A DNA stretch of 64,000 bases from Blastocatellia bacterium UBA7656 (GTDB lineage Bacteria > Acidobacteriota > Blastocatellia > UBA7656). Numbering within the stretch: the stretch's first letter is position 1; each line of letters starts with the position of its first letter. Positions 17,698 through 25,542 of this stretch are shown here, piece after piece. A program made the position numbers and the translations under genes. The stretch lies in NCBI GenBank assembly GCA_002483445.1, contig DLHY01000030.1, forward strand, positions 124,001 to 188,000, read 5' to 3'. The notes under the pieces are model-generated. The model did no database searches. It saw only the letters and a program-made list of their open reading frames with translations, and was not told the origin of the DNA.

Positions 17698-18171
17698 TTA
17701 AGGAGGTGTTGTTATACTCAGCAGGGTCATAAACTGCGCTTTTGTGGGTCGTAATCGTACAACCGTCGGCCAGCCTGTTGCCGCGTTTCCCAACAGGCTG
17801 GCCGACGGTTGTACGATTTTAGCCCCGTTGCCAGAAGCGCAAATTATGCCCGTTGGCAGTATATCAGGAATACGCGGCTGGAGTTCCATGGCCTTAGGTA
17901 TGTGAAAGGCGTACTGCTCGGAGAGGTCGAGCACAATGCCGTATTTTCGGTTGTAGGCGGCCTCAAGAGCCGCGACGCCCGCGAAAGCCCAGCAGGTGTC
18001 GCGACCTAACTGGTCATTTATCGGCGTCTGGTATTGCGCCAGAGAGTGCGAACTCTGCGCTGCGGCCTGGCTGTTGAAACAGACGATCAAGCAGAAAACG
18101 ACCAGGGCGATGCTCAAAAGGTTCAGTTTCGTGCCGACCAGACTCATCTTATTGTTTATTTCCCTGTTCAT
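17698..18171 (-). pseudogene. Truncated papain-like (C1) cysteine protease
   Basis: A signal peptide (LLSIALVVFCLIVCFNSQAAAQ) is followed by QTPINDQLGRDTCWAFAGVAALEAAYNRKYG, the N-terminal active-site block of C1A peptidases with the catalytic Cys in DTCWAFA. After about 105 residues the similarity ends. The frame then runs through a 28-bp hairpin (17753-17818) and stops, and the catalytic His and Asn are absent. The downstream three quarters of the enzyme are therefore missing. The ATG at 18171 has AAAGAAGA upstream. The upstream region shares a 75-bp block with that of the large secreted protein at 21978, so the promoter was probably functional. As it stands the product would be an inactive secreted fragment of about 157 residues. 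Confidence 0.7.
17753..17818. repeat. Repeat element B, copy 1 (28-bp hairpin)
   Basis: Two perfect 28-base inverted arms (aatcgtacaaccgtcggc at the left outer end, caggctg near the loop) with a 10-base loop. The arms contain the cagcctgttg/caacaggctg core shared with copies at 22002, 46536 and, more weakly, 58826. It sits inside the broken protease frame, at or near the point of truncation. Confidence 0.85.
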
Positions 18172-18329
18172 ATATTCTTCTTTCCGATCAGCATTCCTGT
18201 CCGGTGCTTGTTTGAAGTATGCTTTCATGGCTTTACCCCGTTCTTTATTTGCGACCTGACTGTCACAAGTTAAATAAGATCATTCGTTGAATGCGCTCTC
18301 CGTTTGTTTGCTCAGAGCGTCCGTTTTGC

Positions 18330-18402
18330 TTTCAACCTGTAGCGAGCAGTTACTCGCTCACTTAATAACGCAGCAAACGCCGACGAATTCCCTCACCCTC
18401 CG
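18330..18402 (-). promoter_or_regulatory. Shared upstream block, copy 1
   Basis: About 73 bases are nearly identical to 22153-22226 (shared strings tcgctcactt, ataacgcag and gacgaattccctcaccctcc). Both copies lie about 160-175 bases upstream of the start of a minus-strand gene for a secreted protein. It includes a short inverted repeat gcgag...(t/c)tcgctc. A common promoter or regulator site is inferred. Confidence 0.55.
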
Positions 18403-18410
18403 GGCGGGAA

Positions 18411-18599
18411 GGCAAAAGTAAAAAGTAAAAAGGCAAAGGGAAAAACGGGAAGCCGCAAAAACAACGCGCAGACGCGAAGATCGGAAAGCCAATCTTTCGC
18501 CGCGTCTCCCACTCGCTGTGTCCCTCCCCTGCCGCGTCGGGCGGGGCTGCGGCTCTGCGGTTTTTGCCTTTTACCTTTTAACTTTTGCCTTTTTTGCCT
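18411..18599. repeat. Inverted pair of heptanucleotide arrays
   Basis: Left arm: degenerate seven-base units aaaagta/aaaaggc (18411-18450). Right arm: ttttgcc/ttttacc/ttttaac units (18560-18599). The arms are complementary and enclose about 110 GC-rich bases, so the whole can fold as a large hairpin. Confidence 0.7.
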
Positions 18600-18617
18600 G
18601 CGTCTCAAAATAAATCA

Positions 18618-18647
18618 GCCTGAGACAGCAGTTGCGCTATCTCAGGC
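18618..18647. terminator. Small hairpin near M43 gene 3' end
   Basis: The stem gcctgaga/tctcaggc has a 14-base loop and lies 54 bases beyond the stop of the minus-strand M43 gene. No T-run follows, so the terminator role is weak. Confidence 0.3.
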
Positions 18648-18700
18648 CGTGTGGATCGAGCCGCTGTGATCGCCGGCTTTTCGCTGACAGGCTCTCTTCG

Positions 18701-19879
18701 CTAATTCGTGATATTAACCTCGCCCGAAGTCCCCCATCTCATCAATGTCACCGTCTTGCCGCTGAGGGGGCTGCTTTTTGACACGTGATTGTATGCGGGC
18801 TTGATGAAGATGAAGTCTCCATCCTGGGCAACCTCAACCGCCTTCCTGATTAACTGGCACGGAGAGTTGTATGTGCAATCCTCATTGCTCGGGCTGGCGA
18901 GCGGATCGACGTATCGCGCCCCTTTGGTTATCAGGTTCGGCCTTTGGTTGCGCAGGCAGTACAATATGACTTTGATCTGATCGGGAGTGAACTGGTCACG
19001 ACACGGTCTGCCGGAGTAGGACATTATGTTCCTTGTCGGCGGGTTATAAGTGCCGCTACAGCCCGCCGGAGTCATGGCCGACTTGTCGTAGACACATGCC
19101 TGGTCCGCCTTATCGTTTAAGTCGGGATCGGCAGGAGTGTCGCATATAAGGTCACCTGCTTCCGCACAATTGCTTCCGTTCGGACACTCTACCCCGCGAT
19201 CAGTTTCATGAGTGTGGAAAAGATCGAAGTAATGTCCTATCTCATGAGCGAAGGTGGACGGATTGTACTCATTGTCGTCCTTGGTGGCCGGATCATCTAC
19301 GGCTCCCATTACCTTGATGTTCATCAGCACTCCCTGAATGCGTCTAGTCGAACGGGTTGACTCGCCGTTCAGGCCCGCAATGTTAGTGATGTAAACATTG
19401 ATCGTGTGGCCGACAGGGTTGACCTGCCGCAGCGCGTCCCTTGCGGCCTTTTCTGCGTCGCTGTCGCCGCCCGGCAAATAATAGTGAGCAGTATCGTTGA
19501 TGTAGTCGATTTCTCCATAGATGAAGAACTGAACGCCGACCGGTTGCCATATCCGGTTCAAGTCCTCCATCGCCCGGTACAACGCGCTGAGCGCAAGCCC
19601 GCCATTCCTCTGACTGTTCCGCACGATGTGAATCGAAAGCGGTATGTAGTAAGGCGCGTCGGTCGGCGGATCGAGCGCCTGCGCTTCGAGATTGAGTTCG
19701 CGGTTTTTTCGCATCTGCTTGATTCGGGCCATCGCTATCTCGAAGTCCTCCGCCGTAGCGGTCGTCCCACACTCCCTCATTTTACTTTGCTTACGCAAAT
19801 TTATTTCCTGGGCCTTAGGTGCTGGCAAATATGCCAGCACCAGAATTATCAAAAGTATGAATGTTGATAGTGTACGCAT
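18701..19879 (-). CDS. Secreted M43-family zinc metallopeptidase
   Basis: A 392-residue protein with a signal peptide (TLSTFILLIILVLAYLPAPKAQ). It has the metzincin motif HEIGHYFDLFHTHE (His212, Glu213, His216, His222) and the Met-turn NIMSYS, as in pappalysin/cytophagalysin (M43). GVLMNIKV and the Cys-rich insert (ECPNGSNC, DLICDTPADP) are characteristic of the family. The last 65 residues look like the start of a beta-helix (CQLIRKAVEVAQDGDFIFIKP) but are cut short. The ATG at 19879 is chosen because AAGGAGAT lies upstream; an earlier in-frame ATG overlaps the previous gene's stop. It follows the large secreted protein gene by 35 bases, so the two are probably one operon. It should act outside the cell or in the periplasm. 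Confidence 0.88.
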   Translation of the reverse strand: MRTLSTFILLIILVLAYLPAPKAQEINLRKQSKMRECGTTATAEDFEIAMARIKQMRKNRELNLEAQALDPPTDAPYYIPLSIHIVRNSQRNGGLALSALYRAMEDLNRIWQPVGVQFFIYGEIDYINDTAHYYLPGGDSDAEKAARDALRQVNPVGHTINVYITNIAGLNGESTRSTRRIQGVLMNIKVMGAVDDPATKDDNEYNPSTFAHEIGHYFDLFHTHETDRGVECPNGSNCAEAGDLICDTPADPDLNDKADQACVYDKSAMTPAGCSGTYNPPTRNIMSYSGRPCRDQFTPDQIKVILYCLRNQRPNLITKGARYVDPLASPSNEDCTYNSPCQLIRKAVEVAQDGDFIFIKPAYNHVSKSSPLSGKTVTLMRWGTSGEVNITN

Positions 19880-19914
19880 GATGGTTATCTCCTTTTCAAT
19901 ATCCTTAGAGTTCA

Positions 19915-21978
19915 TTACTGGAGAGTGACCAGCACGAGGACCAGCCCTCGGCCTGACTTCAATCCGGTCATCGCCTTGCCGATGATCGCGCCCTGAGCCT
20001 TCGACGCATTGGTCGCTTTCATAGCGTGGCCCGGCGTCGAAGAAGTCGTCAGAAGGTCGCCCGGCTCGATTGCGCCCTGCGAAGCGTCAACCCAGCAGTA
20101 GACTCGTCCGCTCAACGCTACGGGGTGCTGGCCGTCGGCGAGCGTTCCCGCCTGACTCATCATCATTCCGGGATTGACTCCGCCCGCGCCGCTGATGATG
20201 CCTGCAACTCTTCGGTCGTAAGCCTCAGTTGCGAGCGTCAGCTTGCCAGGAGCAGCCGGATCAATCGAAACCACCATGCCCGCTTCGACTTTCGTCGCCA
20301 GCGCTTCGCTGCTCGTCGCCGCCGTGTTGACATCGAAGTTTTCGGCGAAGTCAGAGCCGTTGGTGATGCGTAGCGCGCCCACTTCGACAACTCCGTCGGT
20401 GCCAATAGTGAGCCGGGCCTTGAAAGCTGTGCGGTCGAAGATCGCAAACTTTCCAGCCTCGCCAAAGACTCCGTTTTCCAGCGTCCAGACTCGATTCTCA
20501 CCCCCGATGGTGCTGTTGAGGCTCAGAATTGCTCGCTCATTGGTGCTCTGAACTGATGACTCAACAAAACCATCGCCCGTAACGAGAAGATTGCTGCCAA
20601 TTACAGTTCGTCCCCAATCCCTGCCAAAATTCACGACGAGATCGCCGCCGTTATCCACTAAGGCGCGACCGGGATTGCCGCGACGGCCCGCATGACCCAG
20701 CCACAGATCATGGGCGCGGATGATCGCATTGTTACCGTCGATCACCATCGTATCCTCATCGTTCACTCTAAATACCAGTGGGTGAGCCGAGGTGGTGCCG
20801 ATGTAACCGCCTGCGCCGGATGCCTGCACCAGAAGATTTACGCCGTTACCCTGAGCGATAGCTATACCAGCGTCGCCCGAGTTACTGGCGATCACTGCGT
20901 TCACGCGGCTCTGGTCTATCGAACTCGTGCCGGGACCAATATGAAGCTGGTTTTGCAGGTTTAGCGCCCCGATCCCGACCTGGCCCGCGGTATTGACAGT
21001 TATTCCACTTAATGGAGACGGAGGCCCGCCGTGGGGACCCGCCACTAATTTTAGTGTCGAGCCGTCAAATCTGAGATCGGCCCTGGGTCCATTGGTGGAG
21101 CCGTTCTCGTTACGTGGACCCATCGCTATCGCCATCCCTAATTCCCCGTTGGGCGTGCTGAATGTAATGTCCCCTCGGTCTCCTCCTGGTGTCAGGAAGG
21201 TAGGGCCGTTGACGTGCAGCCGAAATCCGATTTGAGGAGTCGTCGTCCCGATGCCGACGTTGCCATCGATTTCGGTGATCTCCGAAACGCCGATCTCTTC
21301 TTCAGAAATGAATTTGACGATCTGTCCTGCCACACCGGTCCCGGACAGCGACAATTCCGCCGATCCTGACTTCTTATCCCTCTTTGCCTTGCCACTCTTC
21401 GCTCCGGGTTCGCCGCCGCGCTCCGCTTCGCCGCCGCGCTCCGTTCCACCTCGCTCGCTGTCTCTTTCACGGCTCGGCGCACTAAGGCCAGCGACGGTCG
21501 CGGTCTCGTCGCGCGCTACGGTCAACTCTGTGCCGACGCCATTATCGTTCTGGCTCGTCACCCACAGCTTGTCCGTCGCGCTATCCCGGTCTTTGGTGCG
21601 ATCTACTATGAAATGGCCGCGTCGCGCGCGCGCCGTCTCCGCTCCGGCTTCCTTGATCGAAAGCGTATAGGCATAAAGCCCGCTCTTGATCGCTTCTCCA
21701 CTGGCGTTTTGCAACGCCCAGTTGATTTCCTGCTCGGTGATCGGGCCGCTGTCGTAGACCATCTCTCCCGTCTGATCGAAGATTTGCAACTGCATCTCCG
21801 AGACGGCCTTCTGCGCACTGAAGCGCACTTTTTCCTGCTGAATTATGATCGTCACATCCTGTGATATCGTGTTGGGTTGAGGTTCGCGCTGATTGTTTTG
21901 CGCCTGCTGCGCAAGGGCCATAGGCGCGCAAAGCAGTAGGCAAAGCATAATGGTAATGAAACGTTTTGTGGTACTCAT
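19915..21978 (-). CDS. Large secreted fibre-like protein
   Basis: A 687-residue protein with a signal peptide (ITIMLCLLLCAPMALAQQ). Residues 45-155 form a FlgD-like/Ig-like beta domain (MQLQIFDQTGEMVYDSGPI, then SGLYAYTLSIKEAG). A charged linker follows with tandem ERGGE/ERGGT repeats (about 175-200). The middle contains NVGIGTTTP-type motifs and repeated beta segments seen in trimeric tail-fibre/adhesin proteins. The end (SDFAENFDV, VVSIDP, RVAGIISG, VALSGRVYCWVD, PGDLLTTS, AIIGKAM) matches a conserved C-terminal domain of bacterial fibre-like surface proteins. It is probably a trimeric surface or secreted fibre. It precedes the M43 peptidase in an apparent operon and shares an upstream block with the broken C1 protease, so all three may belong to one secretion/surface programme. 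Confidence 0.75.
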   Translation of the reverse strand: MSTTKRFITIMLCLLLCAPMALAQQAQNNQREPQPNTISQDVTIIIQQEKVRFSAQKAVSEMQLQIFDQTGEMVYDSGPITEQEINWALQNASGEAIKSGLYAYTLSIKEAGAETARARRGHFIVDRTKDRDSATDKLWVTSQNDNGVGTELTVARDETATVAGLSAPSRERDSERGGTERGGEAERGGEPGAKSGKAKRDKKSGSAELSLSGTGVAGQIVKFISEEEIGVSEITEIDGNVGIGTTTPQIGFRLHVNGPTFLTPGGDRGDITFSTPNGELGMAIAMGPRNENGSTNGPRADLRFDGSTLKLVAGPHGGPPSPLSGITVNTAGQVGIGALNLQNQLHIGPGTSSIDQSRVNAVIASNSGDAGIAIAQGNGVNLLVQASGAGGYIGTTSAHPLVFRVNDEDTMVIDGNNAIIRAHDLWLGHAGRRGNPGRALVDNGGDLVVNFGRDWGRTVIGSNLLVTGDGFVESSVQSTNERAILSLNSTIGGENRVWTLENGVFGEAGKFAIFDRTAFKARLTIGTDGVVEVGALRITNGSDFAENFDVNTAATSSEALATKVEAGMVVSIDPAAPGKLTLATEAYDRRVAGIISGAGGVNPGMMMSQAGTLADGQHPVALSGRVYCWVDASQGAIEPGDLLTTSSTPGHAMKATNASKAQGAIIGKAMTGLKSGRGLVLVLVTLQ

Positions 21979-22001
21979 AGTTTTATCTCTCCTTCGAAAA
22001 T

Positions 22002-22077
22002 GTACAGTAGGCTGCCAGCCTGCTGGTTCTCCACTTTTCGTACTTTCAGGGCGTCAACAGGCTGGCAGCCTGTTGTA
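22002..22077. repeat. Repeat element B, copy 2
   Basis: Imperfect inverted arms: gtacagtaggctgccagcct on the left and aggctggcagcctgttgtac on the right, with an inner segment (cacttttcgtacttt) also found in reverse orientation in copies 3 and 4. It lies in the leader of the large secreted protein gene. Confidence 0.8.
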
Positions 22078-22152
22078 CGTCACGGACTCCTTTGTTAAGT
22101 TAGTGTCATTTATCAAATCTGCTTTCGGCGCTTGCCGAGAGCGTAAGTTCCT

Positions 22153-22226
22153 CTTTCAACCTGATCGCGAGCAGTTATTCGCTCACTTGATAACGCAGGA
22201 AACGCGGACGAATTCCCTCACCCTCC
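22153..22226 (-). promoter_or_regulatory. Shared upstream block, copy 2
   Basis: The counterpart of 18330-18402. Both contain tcgctcactt.ataacgcag and end in gaattccctcaccctcc. It lies upstream of the large secreted fibre-like protein gene. Confidence 0.55.
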
Positions 22227-22340
22227 TCGAACTTTTTTTGAATCTGTCTAATCCCGCTCGTTCGGAGACGGGCGGGCGGGAAAGTTTTCACCTGGCGAAC
22301 GGAAGAGGTTCCTGTTTTCATTGCATCGAAGGAGAGAAGA

Positions 22341-22781
22341 ATGGATTTCGCTTCTCGATACAATCGGATGGTTTTGAAGCTGCTCGGCAGACGGCTCAAA
22401 CGCGGGGATGGATCAAGCGAACGCGAAATTCGTGAAGCGGAAAAGCGGCTCAAGCTCCGCCTGCCTCGCGCGTTTCGCGACTATTACCGCGTGGCCGGAA
22501 ATCTCGCGGAGTTGAACAAACAACACAATCAGCTTCTTGATCTTTCAGACCTCGTTGTTGAAGAAAATCACCTTATATTTATGCATGAAGATCAAGGGGT
22601 CGTGAGTTGGGGCATCAGTATCGAAGACATATCAGTCGAAGACCCTGCGGTGTGGCAGCGCAACAACTCCGAGCCGGTCGAGTGGCACGCAGAAGATATG
22701 ACCGTTTCTGAATTCATTCCAGCGATGCTTCTCTGGCAGTCAGGAGTGGATGAAGTCGAGGCGCGAGCGACACGTTTTTGA
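22341..22781 (+). CDS. SUKH (SMI1/KNR4)-like protein
   Basis: A 146-residue protein with the SUKH signature: EREIREAEKRLKLRLPRAFRDYYRVAGN near residue 27 (helix, then LP..F...Y...GN), followed by a beta-rich middle (NHLIFMHEDQGVVSWGISI) and an acidic, Trp-containing tail (VEWHAEDMTVSEFIPAMLLWQ). SUKH proteins are best known as immunity proteins against polymorphic toxins, but many are housekeeping orphans. No toxin gene is adjacent, so this is an orphan immunity or accessory protein. An AAGGAGAG ribosome site precedes the ATG. It is convergent with the NamZ fusion gene, with only five bases between their stops. Confidence 0.75.
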   Translation: MDFASRYNRMVLKLLGRRLKRGDGSSEREIREAEKRLKLRLPRAFRDYYRVAGNLAELNKQHNQLLDLSDLVVEENHLIFMHEDQGVVSWGISIEDISVEDPAVWQRNNSEPVEWHAEDMTVSEFIPAMLLWQSGVDEVEARATRF

Positions 22782-22786
22782 TCAGA

Positions 22787-25456
22787 TCAATAGATCAGAT
22801 ATTTCCTGCGAACGCGGGCGAACTCCGCAAGGCCCGCCTGCCAGGTCGCCGCTATCTCTGAAGGCGTCCGCCCTGATTTGAGCGCGTTGAGCGCAACACG
22901 ATTTGCGAGGAGTCGAATATAATCATCCACCTTCCACTCGTTCGGATGAAGTCGCGTCAGGTGATAGGCTATAGCGATGCCCGTCGTCACAGGCCGAAAC
23001 CCTCCGCGATCAGTGATGATGATGTTTATGCCACTGCATTCTTCGCCCGCGAATTTCGAAGAGCGCGGAGTGAACCTCACAGGCACGAAACGCGCGCCCG
23101 CAAGCCCGGCGCGATTCAACTCTTCAGCCAACTTCTTTCCATCCATCCACGGAGCGCCGATCACTTCGAAAGGCGTGTCAGTTCCCCGCCCCACTGAAAC
23201 GTTGGTCGTCTCCAGCAATCCGATTCCGGGATAAAGCAACGCCTCAGTGAGGCTCCGCATGTTCGGAGAAGGATTGATCCACTGAAGCGAGGTGCCGTCA
23301 TAAAAATCGGCCCGTCGCCATCCTTCCATCTTTATCACTGTGAGGTCAGCATTGATATTGCGTTCACGATTAAAAAGCATAGCAAGTTCGCCGATAGTCA
23401 TTCCGTATCGAACGGGAATAGGGTGATAAGCGGTGAAAGTATTTGCGAGATCATTGTCAGCGACAGGCCCCTCAATGTCATAGCCGTTGATAGGATTCGG
23501 GCGATCAAGCACGACGAATTTCAGTTTTCGACGCGCCGCTTCTTCCATCGCGTAGCCGCACGTCGTGATGTAGGTATAAAAACGCGCGCCTATGTCCTGA
23601 ATATCGAAAACGATTGTATCCACACCCGCCAGCATTTCATCCGTCGGGCGACGACGATCTTTATCATAAAGGCTGTAGACAGGCAGCCCTGTCTTTTCGT
23701 CTCGCGTGTCGCCGACGTGAGTGTCTTCCAGCCCGCGCAATCCATGCTCAGGCGAAAGAAGGGCGACGAGTTTCAAATTCTTCGCCGATGCGAGAACGTC
23801 AATCGTCGAACGGCCTTCGCTATCTCTGCCCGTGTGATTGGTGATGAGCGCGACTCTTCGGCCTTCGAGTTGTTTGAAACCGTCTCGCTCTAAAACATCT
23901 ATGCCTGTCATCACAGGATGAAGCGGCCCTGCGGGAGCCGTTCTGGTGATAGCCGCGCGAGGCGTTTCCACGTAATCACGCTTCGAGAGCGACTCAAACA
24001 TTTTTTGAGGCGGCGAGGTGATCGAAGCTGCGACTATCGAAGCGATGAATGAGCGGAGGCGTGTGACATCGCCTCTGCCTGCGGGGTGAACGCGGTTTGT
24101 GAGCAGCACGACGAAGGTTTCCGTCGCCGGGTCGAGCCATACGCTCGTGCCTGTGAATCCCGTATGCCCGAATGTGCCGACGGGAAACAGATCGCCGCGA
24201 TTGGAAGAAAACGGCGTGTTGACATCCCATCCGAGTCCGCGCATCTGCGAAGCGGGAAGCGCGTGCGCGGCGGTCATTCTTTCAACCGTGTAAGGCGCAA
24301 GCACGCGCCCCCCTCGGTACTCGCCGCCGTTGAGAATCATCTGACAAAACACAGCCACATCGTCAGCGGTCGAAAAAAGTCCCGCGTGACCTGCTACTCC
24401 GCCCATTTCGTAAGCGCGCGGGTCATGCACTTCGCCACGCATCCATCGCCCCTCGCGCATTTCTGTCGGCGCGATTTTGTCCTTTGTCCTTTGTCCTTTG
24501 TCATTCGTTATGTGTTTCCTTTCTTCCGACGAATGACCAGTGACAAAGGACAAGGGACGAAAGAAAGTATCTTTCATCCCAAGCGGCGCGAAGATGTTTT
24601 CGCGCGAGAACTGATCGAGAGTTTTTCCTGAAACGCGGCGGATGACTTCTGCGGCGACGATATAGCCGACATCGGAATAGACGAAGCGCGCGCCCGGTTC
24701 GTAGCTCAGTTGCAGGTCGTAAATTTTTTCAAGCGGATTGATGGTCACGCCGACGTAATCGGCGATTTCGTTGTCAGGCACTAATCCCGCGCGATGCGTG
24801 AGCAATTGTTCGATGGTCACTCGTTCTTTTCCGAAGCGCGCGAACTCAGGGATGTAGCGCGCGACCGCATCGTTGAGGCTCACCTGTCCGCGTTCGACGA
24901 GTATCATCATCGATGCGGCTGTGGCTATGACTTTGGTGAGCGAGGCCAAATCGAAAATAGTGTCGACGGTCATCGGCTCTCGACGAGGTTCGACGGCGCG
25001 ATGGCCGAAAGCTTTTCGATAAACGATGCGGCCTTTGCGCGCGACGAGAACGACTACGCCCGGAGTTTCCCTTCGCTCGATTGAATCAAGCACAACGCCG
25101 TCTATGCGCGAGAGTCGTTCGCTCGACACGCCTACGGACTGAGGAGCGGATCGAACGAGGCGTTGAGGCGCGCGCGTTTGCGCCACTAGCGAAAGGGGCA
25201 GAAGCGAAACGATGGAGGCAATCAGCGCCAGCCGTCGCGTAAAAATCGATGCCGTGCAGGCGCAATGCTTCAGTGTTAAGAGGAGAAGGAGGCTCTCATT
25301 AACACCTCGATGAATCGAGGTGACGAGAGGCACGGTGATCTCCCCAACGGTTTCAACCGTTTTCTCGCGCAAAACCGTTGAAACGGTTGAAGACATCGAA
25401 GTGAGTCGTCTCACCCAGCTAAAGCAGGGTGTTAATGAGAAAGGCCGCTCGCTCAT
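22787..25456 (-). CDS. Serine hydrolase-NamZ (DUF1343) fusion
   Basis: An 889-residue exported fusion. About residues 105-450 form a serine beta-lactamase/S12-type hydrolase (SLTK as SxxK, YSDVGY in place of YxN, HTGFTG). The C-terminal 400 residues are a DUF1343/NamZ domain (ALITNHTGRD, SPEHGLRG, FDIQDIGARFYTYI, RPNPINGYDIEGP, ETTNVSVGRGTDTPFEVIGAPW). NamZ is an exo-N-acetylmuramidase that releases MurNAc from muropeptide ends. In Bacillus subtilis an S12-like amidase and NamZ are encoded side by side. The start at 25456 has a GGGAGGAAAAA site; the next 60 codons are repeat element A read in frame, ahead of a signal peptide (FTRRLALIASIVSLLPLSLVAQ). A second in-frame insert (heptamers) lies in the hydrolase. 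With the upstream symporter and kinase it suggests peptidoglycan amino-sugar salvage. Confidence 0.85.
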   Translation of the reverse strand: MSERPFSLTPCFSWVRRLTSMSSTVSTVLREKTVETVGEITVPLVTSIHRGVNESLLLLLTLKHCACTASIFTRRLALIASIVSLLPLSLVAQTRAPQRLVRSAPQSVGVSSERLSRIDGVVLDSIERRETPGVVVLVARKGRIVYRKAFGHRAVEPRREPMTVDTIFDLASLTKVIATAASMMILVERGQVSLNDAVARYIPEFARFGKERVTIEQLLTHRAGLVPDNEIADYVGVTINPLEKIYDLQLSYEPGARFVYSDVGYIVAAEVIRRVSGKTLDQFSRENIFAPLGMKDTFFRPLSFVTGHSSEERKHITNDKGQRTKDKIAPTEMREGRWMRGEVHDPRAYEMGGVAGHAGLFSTADDVAVFCQMILNGGEYRGGRVLAPYTVERMTAAHALPASQMRGLGWDVNTPFSSNRGDLFPVGTFGHTGFTGTSVWLDPATETFVVLLTNRVHPAGRGDVTRLRSFIASIVAASITSPPQKMFESLSKRDYVETPRAAITRTAPAGPLHPVMTGIDVLERDGFKQLEGRRVALITNHTGRDSEGRSTIDVLASAKNLKLVALLSPEHGLRGLEDTHVGDTRDEKTGLPVYSLYDKDRRRPTDEMLAGVDTIVFDIQDIGARFYTYITTCGYAMEEAARRKLKFVVLDRPNPINGYDIEGPVADNDLANTFTAYHPIPVRYGMTIGELAMLFNRERNINADLTVIKMEGWRRADFYDGTSLQWINPSPNMRSLTEALLYPGIGLLETTNVSVGRGTDTPFEVIGAPWMDGKKLAEELNRAGLAGARFVPVRFTPRSSKFAGEECSGINIIITDRGGFRPVTTGIAIAYHLTRLHPNEWKVDDYIRLLANRVALNALKSGRTPSEIAATWQAGLAEFARVRRKYLIY
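24475..24562. repeat. Heptamer inverted pair inside coding sequence
   Basis: Left arm: units tttgtcc x3 then tttgtca. Right arm: degenerate gtgacaa/aggacaa/gggacga units. They are complementary and enclose about 20 bases. In the NamZ fusion frame this encodes SSEERKHITNDKGQRTKDKI, an apparent in-frame insert in the hydrolase domain. Confidence 0.75.
25291..25443. repeat. Palindromic repeat element A, copy 2
   Basis: Ends cattaacacctcgatgaatc and gcagggtgttaatgagaa, with the aacggtttcaaccgtt core and a second aaccgttgaaacggtt core. Within the NamZ fusion frame it encodes part of an N-terminal extension (TSIHRGVNES motif). Confidence 0.8.
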
Positions 25457-25542
25457 TTTTTCCTCCCAGGGCTGAGGGGACATCGGCGGGAACCCCTGCC
25501 TGCCCGTCCGATGTTGCTCAATATTTTATTCTCATCATCAAT

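Larger units (their letters stand above)
18172..18700. other. Intergenic region, 529 bases
   Basis: It holds, in order, the upstream region of the protease fragment (with a 75-bp block shared with 22153), a heptamer hairpin at 18411-18599 and a small palindrome at 18618-18647. I see no gene. Confidence 0.6.
21979..22340. other. Intergenic region, 362 bases
   Basis: It contains repeat element B copy 2 (22002-22077), the shared upstream block copy 2 (22153-22226), and the leader of the plus-strand SUKH-like gene with an AAGGAGAGAA site. No gene is seen. Confidence 0.6.
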
